A stretch of 64,000 bases of DNA, from the NCBI RefSeq assembly GCF_003985155.1, contig NZ_ML133697.1, positions 1 through 64,000 of the forward strand, read 5' to 3'. Positions within the stretch are counted from its first letter, which is position 1. The number at the start of each line of letters is the position of its first letter. Shown here piece after piece: positions 9,072 to 17,148 of this stretch. The stretch is from Rhizobium vallis. Its GTDB lineage: Bacteria; Pseudomonadota; Alphaproteobacteria; Rhizobiales; Rhizobiaceae. Below the pieces are notes generated by a model. The model saw nothing but the letters and a program-made list of their open reading frames with translations, ran no database searches and was not told where the DNA came from. The translations under genes and the position numbers were made by a program.

Positions 9072-11327
9072 ATGGGACAAGAGATTTTGCCGCCTTCCGG
9101 CGGAGACGACGACAATATCCAGCCAGTCGACCTCAAGGCGGCGCTCGAGCAGCGCTATCTTGCCTATGCGCTGTCGACCATCATGCACCGCGCCTTGCCT
9201 GACGTGCGCGACGGGCTGAAGCCCGTCCATCGCCGCATCGTCTATGCGATGAACGAAATGGGGCTGAGGCCGACTTCGGCCTTCAGGAAATGCGCAAAGA
9301 TCGTCGGCGAAGTGATGGGTAACTACCATCCGCACGGCGACCAGTCGATCTATGATGCGCTTGCCCGTCTCGCCCAGGATTTCTCGCAGCGCTACACGCT
9401 GGTCAACGGCCAGGGCAATTTCGGCAATATCGATGGCGACAGCCCCGCCGCCATGCGTTACACCGAATCGAAGATGACGGCGGTCTCCGAGCTGCTGCTC
9501 GAAGGCATCGATCAGGATGCCGTCGATTTCCGCGACACTTACGACGAATCGAATTCCGAGCCGATCGTCCTCCCGGGCGCCTTCCCGAACCTGCTTGCCA
9601 ACGGCTCTTCCGGCATTGCCGTCGGCATGGCGACCTCTATTCCGTCGCACAATGCGCACGAGCTTTGCGACGCTGCGCTGCACCTGATCAAACATCCCGA
9701 TGCCACGATCGAAAAGCTCGTCGAATTCATTCCCGGCCCGGATTTCCCCACAGGCGGCATCATCATCGACAGCCGCGACAGCATCATCGAGAGCTACCGC
9801 ACCGGCCGCGGCGGTTTTCGCGTGCGGGCGAAATGGCAGACCGAGGATCTCGGCCGCGGCGGCTACCAGATCGTCATTACCGAAATTCCCTTCCAGGTGC
9901 AGAAGTCGCGGCTGATCGAGAAGATCGCCGAGCTGCTGATCGCCCGTAAGCTGCCGCTGCTGGAAGACATCCGCGATGAATCGGCGGAAGACATCCGCGT
10001 TGTGCTGGTGCCGAAGACCCGCAGCGTCGATCCGACGATCCTGATGGAATCGATGTTCAAGCTGACGGAACTCGAAAGCCGCTTCCCGCTGAACATGAAC
10101 GTCCTGTCCATGGGCCGCATTCCCAGGGTCATGGCGCTGAACGAGGTGCTGAAGGAGTGGCTGGACCACCGCCGCGAAGTGCTTCAGCGCCGCTCGCGCT
10201 TCCGCCTGGCGGCAATCGATAAACGCCTCGAAATCCTCGGCGGTCTTTTGGTCGCCTATCTCAATATCGATGAAGTGATCCGGATCATCCGCGAGGAAGA
10301 CGAGCCGAAGCCCGTCATGATGGCGCGATGGGATCTGACCGACAACCAGGTTGAGGCGATCCTCAACATGCGGCTGCGCGCCCTGCGCAAGCTGGAAGAG
10401 TTCGAGATCCGCAAGGAATTCGACGAGCTCACCAAGGAAAAGGGCGAGATCGAGGCGCTGCTTGCCTCCGACGACAAGCAGTGGCAGACGGTCGCCTGGG
10501 AAATCGGCGAAGTGAAGAAGAAATTTGCGAAGGCGACCGAGGTCGGTCGCCGCCGCACGCAGTTCGCCGATGCTCCCGAGGCCGACGAGGAAGCGATCCA
10601 GCAGGCGATGATCGAGAAGGAGCCGATCACCGTCGTCATTTCCGAAAAGGGCTGGATCCGCGCACTCAAGGGCCATATCGCCGATACGGCGACGCTGACC
10701 TTCAAGGAAGGCGACGGCCTGAAAATAGCCTTCCCGGCGCAGACGACGGACAAGATCCTGATCGTGACGACGGGCGGCAAGGCCTTCACCCTCGGCGGCG
10801 ACAAGCTGCCGGGTGGCCGCGGCCACGGCGAACCGCTGCGCATCATCATCGACATGGACAACGACCAAGCGGTGCTGACCGCTTTCGTCCACGATCCCTT
10901 GCGCAAGCAGCTGATCGTCTCCACCGCCGGCAACGGCTTCGTCGTTCCGGAGGCCGAGCTGGTCGCCAATACGCGCAAGGGCAAGCAGATCATGAACGTT
11001 GCGCTGCCCGAGGAAACCCAGCTGCTCGTGCCCGTCAGCGGCGACCATGTCGCTGTCGTCGGTGAAAACCGCAAGCTGCTGGTCTTCCCGCTAGTGCAGG
11101 TGCCGGAAATGTCGCGCGGCAAGGGCGTGCGTCTGCAGCGTTACAAGGACGGCGGCATTTCCGACGTCCGCTGCTTCGCGATATCAGACGGCCTCGTCTG
11201 GGAAGACAGCGCCGGCCGTACTTTCACGAAGAACAAGGACGAGCTTGCCGAGTGGCTGGCCGATCGCGCCACCGCCGGCCGCACCGTGCCGAAGGGTTTC
11301 CCGCGCAGCGGTAAATTCGCCGGTTAA
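9072..11327 (+). CDS. parC: DNA topoisomerase IV subunit A
   Basis: This 751-residue type IIA topoisomerase A subunit has the winged-helix breakage-reunion domain with catalytic Tyr in AAMRYTESKMT. The preceding quinolone-resistance region reads YHPHGDQSIYDAL. A tower/coiled-coil region follows (about residues 320-480), and a C-terminal beta-pinwheel with degenerate repeats (KGWIRALKG, GGKAFTLGG, AGNGFVVPE, ENRKLLVFP). It lacks the GyrA-box, which favours ParC over GyrA. It decatenates daughter chromosomes together with ParE, which is not in the window. The position equivalent to E. coli ParC Ser80 is Gln. Confidence 0.94.
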   Translation: MGQEILPPSGGDDDNIQPVDLKAALEQRYLAYALSTIMHRALPDVRDGLKPVHRRIVYAMNEMGLRPTSAFRKCAKIVGEVMGNYHPHGDQSIYDALARLAQDFSQRYTLVNGQGNFGNIDGDSPAAMRYTESKMTAVSELLLEGIDQDAVDFRDTYDESNSEPIVLPGAFPNLLANGSSGIAVGMATSIPSHNAHELCDAALHLIKHPDATIEKLVEFIPGPDFPTGGIIIDSRDSIIESYRTGRGGFRVRAKWQTEDLGRGGYQIVITEIPFQVQKSRLIEKIAELLIARKLPLLEDIRDESAEDIRVVLVPKTRSVDPTILMESMFKLTELESRFPLNMNVLSMGRIPRVMALNEVLKEWLDHRREVLQRRSRFRLAAIDKRLEILGGLLVAYLNIDEVIRIIREEDEPKPVMMARWDLTDNQVEAILNMRLRALRKLEEFEIRKEFDELTKEKGEIEALLASDDKQWQTVAWEIGEVKKKFAKATEVGRRRTQFADAPEADEEAIQQAMIEKEPITVVISEKGWIRALKGHIADTATLTFKEGDGLKIAFPAQTTDKILIVTTGGKAFTLGGDKLPGGRGHGEPLRIIIDMDNDQAVLTAFVHDPLRKQLIVSTAGNGFVVPEAELVANTRKGKQIMNVALPEETQLLVPVSGDHVAVVGENRKLLVFPLVQVPEMSRGKGVRLQRYKDGGISDVRCFAISDGLVWEDSAGRTFTKNKDELAEWLADRATAGRTVPKGFPRSGKFAG

Positions 11328-11484
11328 GGTCACGAAATTCCGCGCGCGGCTCTTGGCGGGCGCGGGAACTCCTCTATCTCATTCCTGTTACCAAAAACAG
11401 GAGAAGGCCGGTTCCGAGGCTGGCGGAATGGCCGGTGTTTACGTGCGCCTGGGAGAGGCGCGCGCCCTTACCGGAGGAATATCT

Positions 11485-11943
11485 ATGCCCGCCAGCACGA
11501 TCAAATTGCATGTCAGCCACACCTACAGGGCGCCGCCCGCCGTCGTCTACGACGCCTGGCTCAACCCAGAAATCGCCCGCCGTTTCCTGTTTGCGACCGA
11601 TGACGGCCATGTCATCCGCGCCGATATCGATCCGCATGTCGGCGGCCGTTTCTTCGTGGTCGACCGTCGTCCGACCGGCGACGCCTTTCACCAGGGCGTC
11701 TTTCTCGAACTGAAGCGCCCGCAACGCATGGTCTTCAGCTTTTCCGTCGAAGACCACGACCACAATTGCGACCGCGTCGAAATTAACATCGAGCCTCTCG
11801 GCGGCGGCAGCCGTCTGACGCTGACCCATGAAATGTGCGCCGAATGGGCCGAACACGAAGAGAAAACCCGGCGGGGCTGGGCGCATGTGGTCGAGGGGCT
11901 GGGCAGGGAATTGGAGCAGCAGCAGTTGAAGCCTACGGGCTGA
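11485..11943 (+). CDS. SRPBCC/AHSA1-family protein
   Basis: This 152-residue protein belongs to the START-like AHSA1 (Hsp90 ATPase activator homologue) family. Diagnostic segments are the opening HTYRAPPAVVYDAWLNPE, then DPHVGGRFFVVDRRP, the strand LKRPQRMVFSFSVEDHDH, and a closing helix with GWAHVVEGLGRELE. Such proteins usually bind small hydrophobic ligands, and the function here is unknown. The ATG at 11485 has GGAGG eight bases upstream, which rules out the longer in-frame extension into parC. The last 11 bp overlap tail-to-tail with the doc-like gene on the other strand. Confidence 0.88.
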   Translation: MPASTIKLHVSHTYRAPPAVVYDAWLNPEIARRFLFATDDGHVIRADIDPHVGGRFFVVDRRPTGDAFHQGVFLELKRPQRMVFSFSVEDHDHNCDRVEINIEPLGGGSRLTLTHEMCAEWAEHEEKTRRGWAHVVEGLGRELEQQQLKPTG

Positions 11944-12322
11944 GTGGGATGCTGAAGTCACGAAGGAAGCGGGTCGCACCTTCCTCGTCGATCTCGCCGG
12001 CGGCTACAGCAAGAACGAAGGCGTAGAGATTGGCATCGGTGGTCTCGATCTCGTAGCCATTTTCGAGAAGGAATACGCCGGCGGTTACGATTGCGATGCG
12101 CTTGTTGCCGTCGACGAACGCGTGGTTGCTGGCAAGGCCGAAAAGATAGGCGGCGGCCAGTTCAATGAGGTCGTCGCAGCCATGGTTGGCCTTATACATC
12201 GGCCGGCCGAGAGCAGATTCCAGCGCGCCTTCGTCGCGCAGCCCGGCGAGACCGCCGAACCGCTCGATCTGCATTTTCTGCAGGCTCTCCACAAACGGTC
12301 GCGTCAGGAATTTGAAGGCCAT
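11933..12322 (-). CDS. Doc/Fic-family death-on-curing toxin
   Basis: This 129-residue protein has the Fic/Doc fold. The signature motif HAFVDGNKR (about residues 66-74) carries the catalytic His and Asp and the Gly-Asn-Lys nucleotide-binding turn. Doc of phage P1 phosphorylates EF-Tu using this motif. The small size without a beta-hairpin extension fits Doc rather than AMPylating Fic. It is co-transcribed with the AbrB-type antitoxin gene just upstream: the antitoxin stop and toxin start overlap as TAATG. Its 3' end overlaps the AHSA1-type gene by 11 bp on the opposite strand. Confidence 0.9.
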   Translation of the reverse strand: MAFKFLTRPFVESLQKMQIERFGGLAGLRDEGALESALGRPMYKANHGCDDLIELAAAYLFGLASNHAFVDGNKRIAIVTAGVFLLENGYEIETTDANLYAFVLAVAAGEIDEEGATRFLRDFSIPLSP

Positions 12323-12543
12323 TATTCGGCCAGCTTTTTCAACGCGACCTTATATTTGTCCATGAAATATCGCGCCGCCTCGAGCTGACGGGACAAATCC
12401 TCATCGACCGGCTTCAAAGTGATGCCGCCATTCTCCAGGTGCAATTCCAGTGAGTCGCCGGTCTTCAATCCAAGACGGTCGAGAGTTTCCTTAGGGATGA
12501 TAATGCCCTCGGAATTGCCGATCTTCCGGATTGTGACGTTCAT
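12322..12543 (-). CDS. AbrB/MazE-type antitoxin
   Basis: This 73-residue protein begins with an AbrB/SpoVT swapped-hairpin DNA-binding domain: IRKIGNSEGIIIPKETLDRL, then LKTGDSLELHLENGGITLKP. The acidic/helical tail (about residues 48-73) should wrap the partner toxin. It lies directly upstream of the Doc gene with overlapping stop and start, the usual layout in which the antitoxin is made first and represses its own operon. ATG at 12543 is chosen because it gives the canonical MNVTIRKIGNS start; the 18 codons upstream have no family match. Confidence 0.9.
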   Translation of the reverse strand: MNVTIRKIGNSEGIIIPKETLDRLGLKTGDSLELHLENGGITLKPVDEDLSRQLEAARYFMDKYKVALKKLAE

Positions 12544-12601
12544 CGCTTTTGTCCTCTGTAATAACAGAGTTATAACATCAGGCCAATTCGGCGACAATGT
12601 C

Positions 12602-13486
12602 TTATTCCGCTGGCTGCCTGATGCTCTTCCCCCGCACCATCCAGGCAGAATGCGCTGCGATCGCCGCCACCAGGATGCCGCCGCCGACGAGCGTCATCGT
12701 CGCCGGCGTTTCCGCAAAGATCAGCCAAACCCAGATTGGCGCGAGCACGGTTTCCAGCAGATAGAACATGCCGACTTCAGGCGCGGAAAGGTAACGCGGC
12801 CCCGTCGCAAGGCACCAGAATGCGACCGGCATCATGATGGCGCCATTGAAGAGGATCCAGCCGGGATGAGCGATGGAAAGTCCTGAGGGCAGAGCTTGCG
12901 CGAGGCCAAGCGCAGCCGGCAGGATGGCGGCGAGGAGCGGCACGAAGCCCATTTCCCGGCGCGAGGCACGTCCGATTGTGATGGCTGCGGCAAGAATAAG
13001 AGCGCTGAGAAGCGCCATCGCGTCGCCAAAAACATGACCGGTGGAAAGCCCTTCGCGCACGATCAGCCCGACGCCTAATATCATGAACAGCATGGCGATC
13101 AGCGTTGCGGCGCTTGGCTTCTCCTTGAGGAAAGTCCAGGAAAGAAGAGCCCCGAACATCGGGTTGAAGGCAACGATGAAGACGACATTGGCTGTTGCCG
13201 TATTGAAGACGGCCAGCACGAAGGTGAGGGAGGAGAGGCCGTAGAGCAGACCGGCAAATAGACCGGCCCGCCCGGGAACGAGAACCGGCCATTTGCCCGA
13301 GGCAAGGCGCATGGCTCCAAGGATGACGAGGGTGGCGAGAACCGTCGCGGCGCTTCGCATTCCCAGGACCGACCAGATGTCGCCATCACCAAGACGGACG
13401 AGCGGGATATCGATGGAAAGCGCCAACCCGCCGATCGCCGTCAGCAGCAGACCCTTCCGGTGGTCGGAAAGCGCGATCGGGAACAT
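12602..13486 (-). CDS. EamA/DMT-family transporter
   Basis: This 294-residue protein has ten predicted transmembrane segments arranged as two EamA repeats (about residues 12-140 and 150-280), typical of the drug/metabolite transporter superfamily. It is probably an inner-membrane exporter of amino acids or another small metabolite. The substrate cannot be read from sequence. Its start ATG (13484-13486) lies one base inside the end of a MITE-like element. The only plausible ribosome-binding site, AGGAAAGG, is provided by the element's terminal inverted repeat. Confidence 0.88.
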   Translation of the reverse strand: MFPIALSDHRKGLLLTAIGGLALSIDIPLVRLGDGDIWSVLGMRSAATVLATLVILGAMRLASGKWPVLVPGRAGLFAGLLYGLSSLTFVLAVFNTATANVVFIVAFNPMFGALLSWTFLKEKPSAATLIAMLFMILGVGLIVREGLSTGHVFGDAMALLSALILAAAITIGRASRREMGFVPLLAAILPAALGLAQALPSGLSIAHPGWILFNGAIMMPVAFWCLATGPRYLSAPEVGMFYLLETVLAPIWVWLIFAETPATMTLVGGGILVAAIAAHSAWMVRGKSIRQPAE

Positions 13487-13487
13487 T

Positions 13488-13843
13488 TAGAGCCTTTCCT
13501 GGTCAGCTTGAAGCATTCTGCCGGAGCAGGTTTTCGTCAGGGCAGAGGCGATTGGCGACGGGCATACCCCTGGGTACGTCCGAGCCGATCGCCTTTGATC
13601 CTGGCGGAAAGATGCCCGGCCCACCGGCCGCACCGCTTCGCCATGGCGAAGCGAAAAGTGCGTCCAGCGAATTTAAGTCTTGCAGATTTGCCTCGCAAAT
13701 CTGCGGGAGGGTTGGCTGAAACGGGCCGGCTGCTCGACCGGCCGGCTTGGCCGTAGAACTGGGCTACGACGCGCGCCGGCCGGTCGACCATCCGACTCCG
13801 TTTGAGCCAACAGAATGCTTCAATCTGACCAGGAAAGGCTCTA
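13488..13843. mobile_element. 356-bp MITE-like palindromic element
   Basis: Two 33-bp terminal inverted repeats match at 32 of 33 positions: left 13488-13520, starting TAGAGCCTTTCCTGGTCAG, and right 13811-13843, ending GACCAGGAAAGGCTCTA. The ends read TA on both sides, as expected if a TA target was duplicated (IS630/mariner-type), but this is inference. Inside are further palindromes: a 20-bp perfect one at 13634-13653 around CCATGG, a ten-bp hairpin at 13682-13704 (GCAGATTTGC/GCAAATCTGC), and CCGGCCGG blocks near 13731-13785. No transposase gene fits. The element fills the entire gap between the DMT gene and bpt. Confidence 0.8.
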
Positions 13844-14617
13844 ATCGTGGGTGCTTTCGGGCATGGTCGAGGGATCGAAACGTTCCCAGCCGCGCGGGGT
13901 CAGGTGTTCCTGCGGCTGGAAGCGCGTCTTGTAGTCCATTTTGCGCGACCCTTGCACCCAGTAACCGAGATAGACATGCGGCAGCCCCAGCGCTTTCGTG
14001 CGCCTGACATGGTCGAGGATCATGAATGTGCCAAGCGAACGCCGCTCGAGCGCCGGATTAAAATAGGAATAGACCATCGACAGCCCGTCGCTCATCGTGT
14101 CGGTCAGCGCAGCGGCAAGCAGCTCGCCCTTCGGCCGCTGCTCCAGTCCTGAGCCTTCCTCGCGCCGGCGGTATTCGATGATTCTCGTATTCACATGCGT
14201 GTCTTCGACCATGATCGCATAGTCGAGCACGGTCATGTCAGACATGCCGCCCTGCTGGTGGCGATAGTCAAGGTAACGTCGGAAGAGCGAGTATTGCTCG
14301 CTGGAAGGCTGGGCGGCGAATTCGGTGGCGATGACATCGGAATTGGCGGCAAGCACCCGCTTCATCGATTTCGTCGGCTCGAATTCCTGAGCGAGGATTC
14401 GCACGGAAACACAGGCGCGACAGGATTCGCAGGCCGGGCGATAGGCGATATTTTGCGAGCGGCGGAAACCGCCTTGCGTCAGGATGTCGTTCATCTCCGC
14501 GGCACGCGGACCGACGAGATGCGTGAAAACCTTGCGCTCCATCTCATGCGGCAGATACGGACACGTAGCCGGAGCCGTCAGATAAAACTGCGGGGATGGC
14601 GTCGTCTGCGTATTCAT
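13841..14617 (-). CDS. bpt: aspartate/glutamate leucyltransferase (Bpt)
   Basis: This 258-residue protein is an arginyl-tRNA-transferase-like enzyme of the Bpt subfamily. It attaches Leu to N-terminal Asp or Glu, marking proteins for ClpS/ClpAP degradation (N-end rule). Diagnostic blocks are the cysteine pair in RPACESCRACVSVRI, MSDMTVLDYA, PKGELLAAALTDTMSDGLSMVY, and the GNAT-like YSYFNPALERRSLGTFMILDHV. ATG at 14617 (MNTQTTPSP) is chosen over an upstream in-frame start at 14665. The stop codon TAG (13841-13843) is formed by the last three bases of the MITE-like element. Confidence 0.93.
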   Translation of the reverse strand: MNTQTTPSPQFYLTAPATCPYLPHEMERKVFTHLVGPRAAEMNDILTQGGFRRSQNIAYRPACESCRACVSVRILAQEFEPTKSMKRVLAANSDVIATEFAAQPSSEQYSLFRRYLDYRHQQGGMSDMTVLDYAIMVEDTHVNTRIIEYRRREEGSGLEQRPKGELLAAALTDTMSDGLSMVYSYFNPALERRSLGTFMILDHVRRTKALGLPHVYLGYWVQGSRKMDYKTRFQPQEHLTPRGWERFDPSTMPESTHD

Positions 14618-14764
14618 TTCTCGCGGAAATTTCCTTGTCGAAACCGTGCCGTTTCCTGACAGCATGACCTAAGAATAGAAAACGTCAACAGCGGGGCAGG
14701 GTTCGCCCTCCATTTCAGTCTTCTAATTCTAGATATGGAGCGTTCGAGGTTCCGGGCAAAGGCA

Positions 14765-14792
14765 GGGCGGAGACTTTATTTTGCCTCCGCCC
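14765..14792 (-). terminator. possible terminator downstream of the RDD gene
   Basis: GGGCGGAG pairs with CTCCGCCC around a 12-base AT-rich loop, just beyond the stop codon of the minus-strand RDD gene. There is no proper T-run after the stem on the minus strand, so the call is weak. Confidence 0.3.
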
Positions 14793-14809
14793 CGGTTTCA
14801 GCCAAGGCC

Positions 14810-15268
14810 TCAAGCCGTGCGCACTGTCGCCGTGCCGACCAGCAGGTCGTGGACGAGGCGGCTGCGCTCGATAAACAGGCCGGCAAGCAGGATGAGCGGC
14901 GTCAGCACCGAGTTGAGGATCCAGAACAGCGCCAGATGCACGATCGCCGTCAGGAAATCCATCGGCCGTCCGTCGACACGCACGATTGCGATGCCCATCG
15001 CGCGCATGCCGAGCGAGGCCTGGCTCGGACCGCCCACAGTCAGGCCGAAGTAAAGGCCGGCAACGATGACGAAGAGGGCAGGGTAGAGAAAGAAGCCGAG
15101 GCCGAGCGTGACGATCGACAGAAAGAACAGCACGATCCCCGCGGGAATGCAGAGCAGCGCGACGATGACGTAGTCGAGGATGAAGGCGAAGACGCGGCGG
15201 CTCAACACGCCGCTATAGGCGCGCCAGTCCTCCGGTGCGGCATAAAGCGGATTGGGGTTGTAGCTCAT
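14810..15268 (-). CDS. RDD-family membrane protein
   Basis: This 152-residue protein has the RDD domain. The eponymous Arg is in SRRVFAFILDYVIVAL with its following Asp, and the second and third family signatures are SLGMRAMGIAIVRVDG and RLVHDLLVG. Three to four transmembrane helices are visible (about residues 27-52, 56-78, 108-130). Function is unknown for most members; some act in ion or osmotic homeostasis. The ATG has GGAG seven bases upstream. It precedes nothing obviously related and is 70 bp from hemB on the same strand. Confidence 0.88.
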   Translation of the reverse strand: MSYNPNPLYAAPEDWRAYSGVLSRRVFAFILDYVIVALLCIPAGIVLFFLSIVTLGLGFFLYPALFVIVAGLYFGLTVGGPSQASLGMRAMGIAIVRVDGRPMDFLTAIVHLALFWILNSVLTPLILLAGLFIERSRLVHDLLVGTATVRTA

Positions 15269-15338
15269 CTCAATCTCCTGAGAAAAAACGATGCCGCTGA
15301 TATGGTGTCAGCAGGGCGGATTGCAATAATTCGCCCTT

Positions 15339-16352
15339 TCACCGTTTGCTGAGAATCTTCGCCACCTCGACTGCGAAATAGGTGAGGATACCGTCGCATC
15401 CCGCCCGCTTGAACGACAGCAGCGTTTCCAGCATCGCTCGCTCGCCGTCGATCCAGCCGTTCATCGCTGCCGCCTTGATCTGCGAATACTCGCCGGAGAC
15501 CTGATAGGCGAAGGTCGGCAGGCCGAATGCCTCTTTCATCCGCCAGCAGATGTCGAGATAGGGCAGGCCGGGCTTGACCATCAGCATGTCGGTGCCTTCC
15601 TCGACATCGAGGGCCGCGTCGCGGATCGCTTCAGTGCCGTTGGCGGGGTCGATATAATAGGTCTTCTTGTCGCCTTTCAGCAGTCCGCCCGTCGAGATCG
15701 CCTCGCGATAGGGACCGTAGAAGGCGGAGGCGAATTTCGTCGCATAGCTCATGATGCCGACGTTCTGGTGGCCGGCCGCATCGAGCGCCATGCGGATCGC
15801 GCCGATGCGTCCGTCCATCATTTCCGACGGCGCGATGATGTCGGCGCCGGCATCGGCCTGCATCACGGCGGCGCGCGCCGCCTGATCGACCGTCTCGTCG
15901 TTGACGATCTCGCCGCCTCTCAGAATGCCGTCATGGCCGTGGCTGGTGAAGGGGTCGAGCGCGACGTCGGTGATGACGCCGATATTGGGCACCGCCTTCT
16001 TGATCGCCGCCGTTGCCTGGTTGATCAGGTTGTTGGCTTCGAGGCTGTTCGAGCCGGTCTCGTCGCGCAGCTCCATCTCGATATTGGGAAAGGTGGCGAG
16101 TGCGGGGATGCCGAGGCCGGCCGCTTCGCGTGCCGCTTCGACAGCCTTATCGATACTCATGCGGTTGACGCCAGGCATAGCCGCGATCGGATCGACGATG
16201 CCGGAGCCCGGGACGATGAAGATCGGCCAGATCAGATCGTCGATCGTCAGCCGGTTCTCTTGCACCAACCGGCGCGTCCAATCTGCCTTGCGGTTGCGCC
16301 GCATGCGGCGATGACCAGTGATGTCGTCGACGAGATGCGTCCTGTCCTGCAT
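15339..16352 (-). CDS. hemB: delta-aminolevulinic acid dehydratase (porphobilinogen synthase)
   Basis: This 337-residue HemB condenses two molecules of 5-aminolevulinate to porphobilinogen in haem, sirohaem and cobalamin synthesis. The Schiff-base lysines lie in SYATKFASAFYGPYR and MLMVKPGLPYLD. The metal loop reads DVALDPFTSHGHDG, with Asp where zinc enzymes have Cys, indicating the magnesium-dependent class known from Bradyrhizobium. ATG at 16352 (MQDRTHLVDD) is chosen because the 50 codons upstream in the open frame are not HemB-like. The reading frame is otherwise full length. Confidence 0.95.
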   Translation of the reverse strand: MQDRTHLVDDITGHRRMRRNRKADWTRRLVQENRLTIDDLIWPIFIVPGSGIVDPIAAMPGVNRMSIDKAVEAAREAAGLGIPALATFPNIEMELRDETGSNSLEANNLINQATAAIKKAVPNIGVITDVALDPFTSHGHDGILRGGEIVNDETVDQAARAAVMQADAGADIIAPSEMMDGRIGAIRMALDAAGHQNVGIMSYATKFASAFYGPYREAISTGGLLKGDKKTYYIDPANGTEAIRDAALDVEEGTDMLMVKPGLPYLDICWRMKEAFGLPTFAYQVSGEYSQIKAAAMNGWIDGERAMLETLLSFKRAGCDGILTYFAVEVAKILSKR

Positions 16353-16582
16353 GATATCTATCCCCGGCCCATTCCATTTATCGGAGCGCTCATTATCATG
16401 GCGCCTGGAAAATCCAAACCGGACGATTGGCCGCGGCGGAAAACCACTGGCACATAACCCCGAAATCGGGATCGATTTTTGGCAAGGATTATGCGCAAAC
16501 AAATGATAGAGGGTCCTGAGCGCGTCGTGTCAGACGCGCAGGCGTTCTTGTGAAGATGTAACCCCGAACCGATGTTTGCGCT

Positions 16583-17020
16583 ATGGAAACCGATTCCCCG
16601 ACGATACCGAAACGCACACTGGCGGATCTCCTTTTCATCCTCTTCCTGAGGTTGGTCGCCGTTTCCTGCTTCTGGTTTGGCCTGCAATATTGGGCGATGC
16701 TCGTCGGCTATTCGCTGGTCGGCGCCGGCCGCTTCGATCTGTTGAGCCTGCCGTGGAAGGTGGCGAGCACCAGTCTCGCCGTGCTTTTTCCCGTCGCTTC
16801 CCTCGGTCTCTGGCTCACCGTCTCCTGGGGACCTGTCATCTGGGTGCTGGCCGCCGGCGGCCAGATCCTCATGTACGGCCTGCTGCCTGACATTTTCGGC
16901 CCCAACAAGCTGATCATCCTGCTGCATGTCATGGTCGCCGCCGTCTACTGGATTTTCCGCCTGCTGCTTTGGCTGGAAAAGCGCCGGCATCGCCGCCAGG
17001 TAAGTGTTGATTTACCCTGA
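16583..17020 (+). CDS. small four-helix membrane protein (DUF6163-like)
   Basis: This 145-residue protein has four hydrophobic helices (about residues 15-45, 60-82, 84-106, 108-128) and a basic C-terminal tail (KRRHRRQ). I associate it with the rhizobial DUF6163 family, often found next to ldtR, but no function is known to me. The first Met codon (METDSPT) lacks a strong ribosome-binding site. The gene is co-directional with ldtR 128 bp downstream. Confidence 0.75.
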   Translation: METDSPTIPKRTLADLLFILFLRLVAVSCFWFGLQYWAMLVGYSLVGAGRFDLLSLPWKVASTSLAVLFPVASLGLWLTVSWGPVIWVLAAGGQILMYGLLPDIFGPNKLIILLHVMVAAVYWIFRLLLWLEKRRHRRQVSVDLP

Positions 17021-17049
17021 GACAACGTGGGGTTTCCGGTAAGGCTCCA

Positions 17050-17066
17050 TTAAGCCTGCGGTTTAA
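17050..17066 (+). promoter_or_regulatory. candidate regulator site upstream of ldtR
   Basis: TTAAGCCTGCGGTTTAA is an imperfect inverted repeat about 80 bp before the ldtR start. A closely similar site (TTAACCGGCACGGTTTAA) lies at 17808-17825 upstream of ldtP. The shared pattern TTAAnCC...CGGTTTAA suggests a common regulator, plausibly LdtR itself. No binding consensus was available to confirm this. Confidence 0.35.
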
Positions 17067-17148
17067 GTCGAATTTTATATGTATTCGATAGGGTCTCACT
17101 CAAGGCGGGAAGAAAACACACCGCCACCCAAACAGTGAGGCAGCTACT

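Noticed and set aside
9063..11048. 661-codon minus-strand frame
   Set aside because: It is opposite parC, an unmistakable topoisomerase gene; the antisense product has no domain and is rich in Asp/Gly/Arg as shadows are.
11328..11375. Terminator after parC
   Set aside because: GC-rich imperfect hairpin near 11340-11374 with no T-run; not convincing.
13537..13791. 84-codon minus-strand frame inside the MITE-like element
   Set aside because: It is palindromic repeat DNA; no start signal and no independent support for translation.
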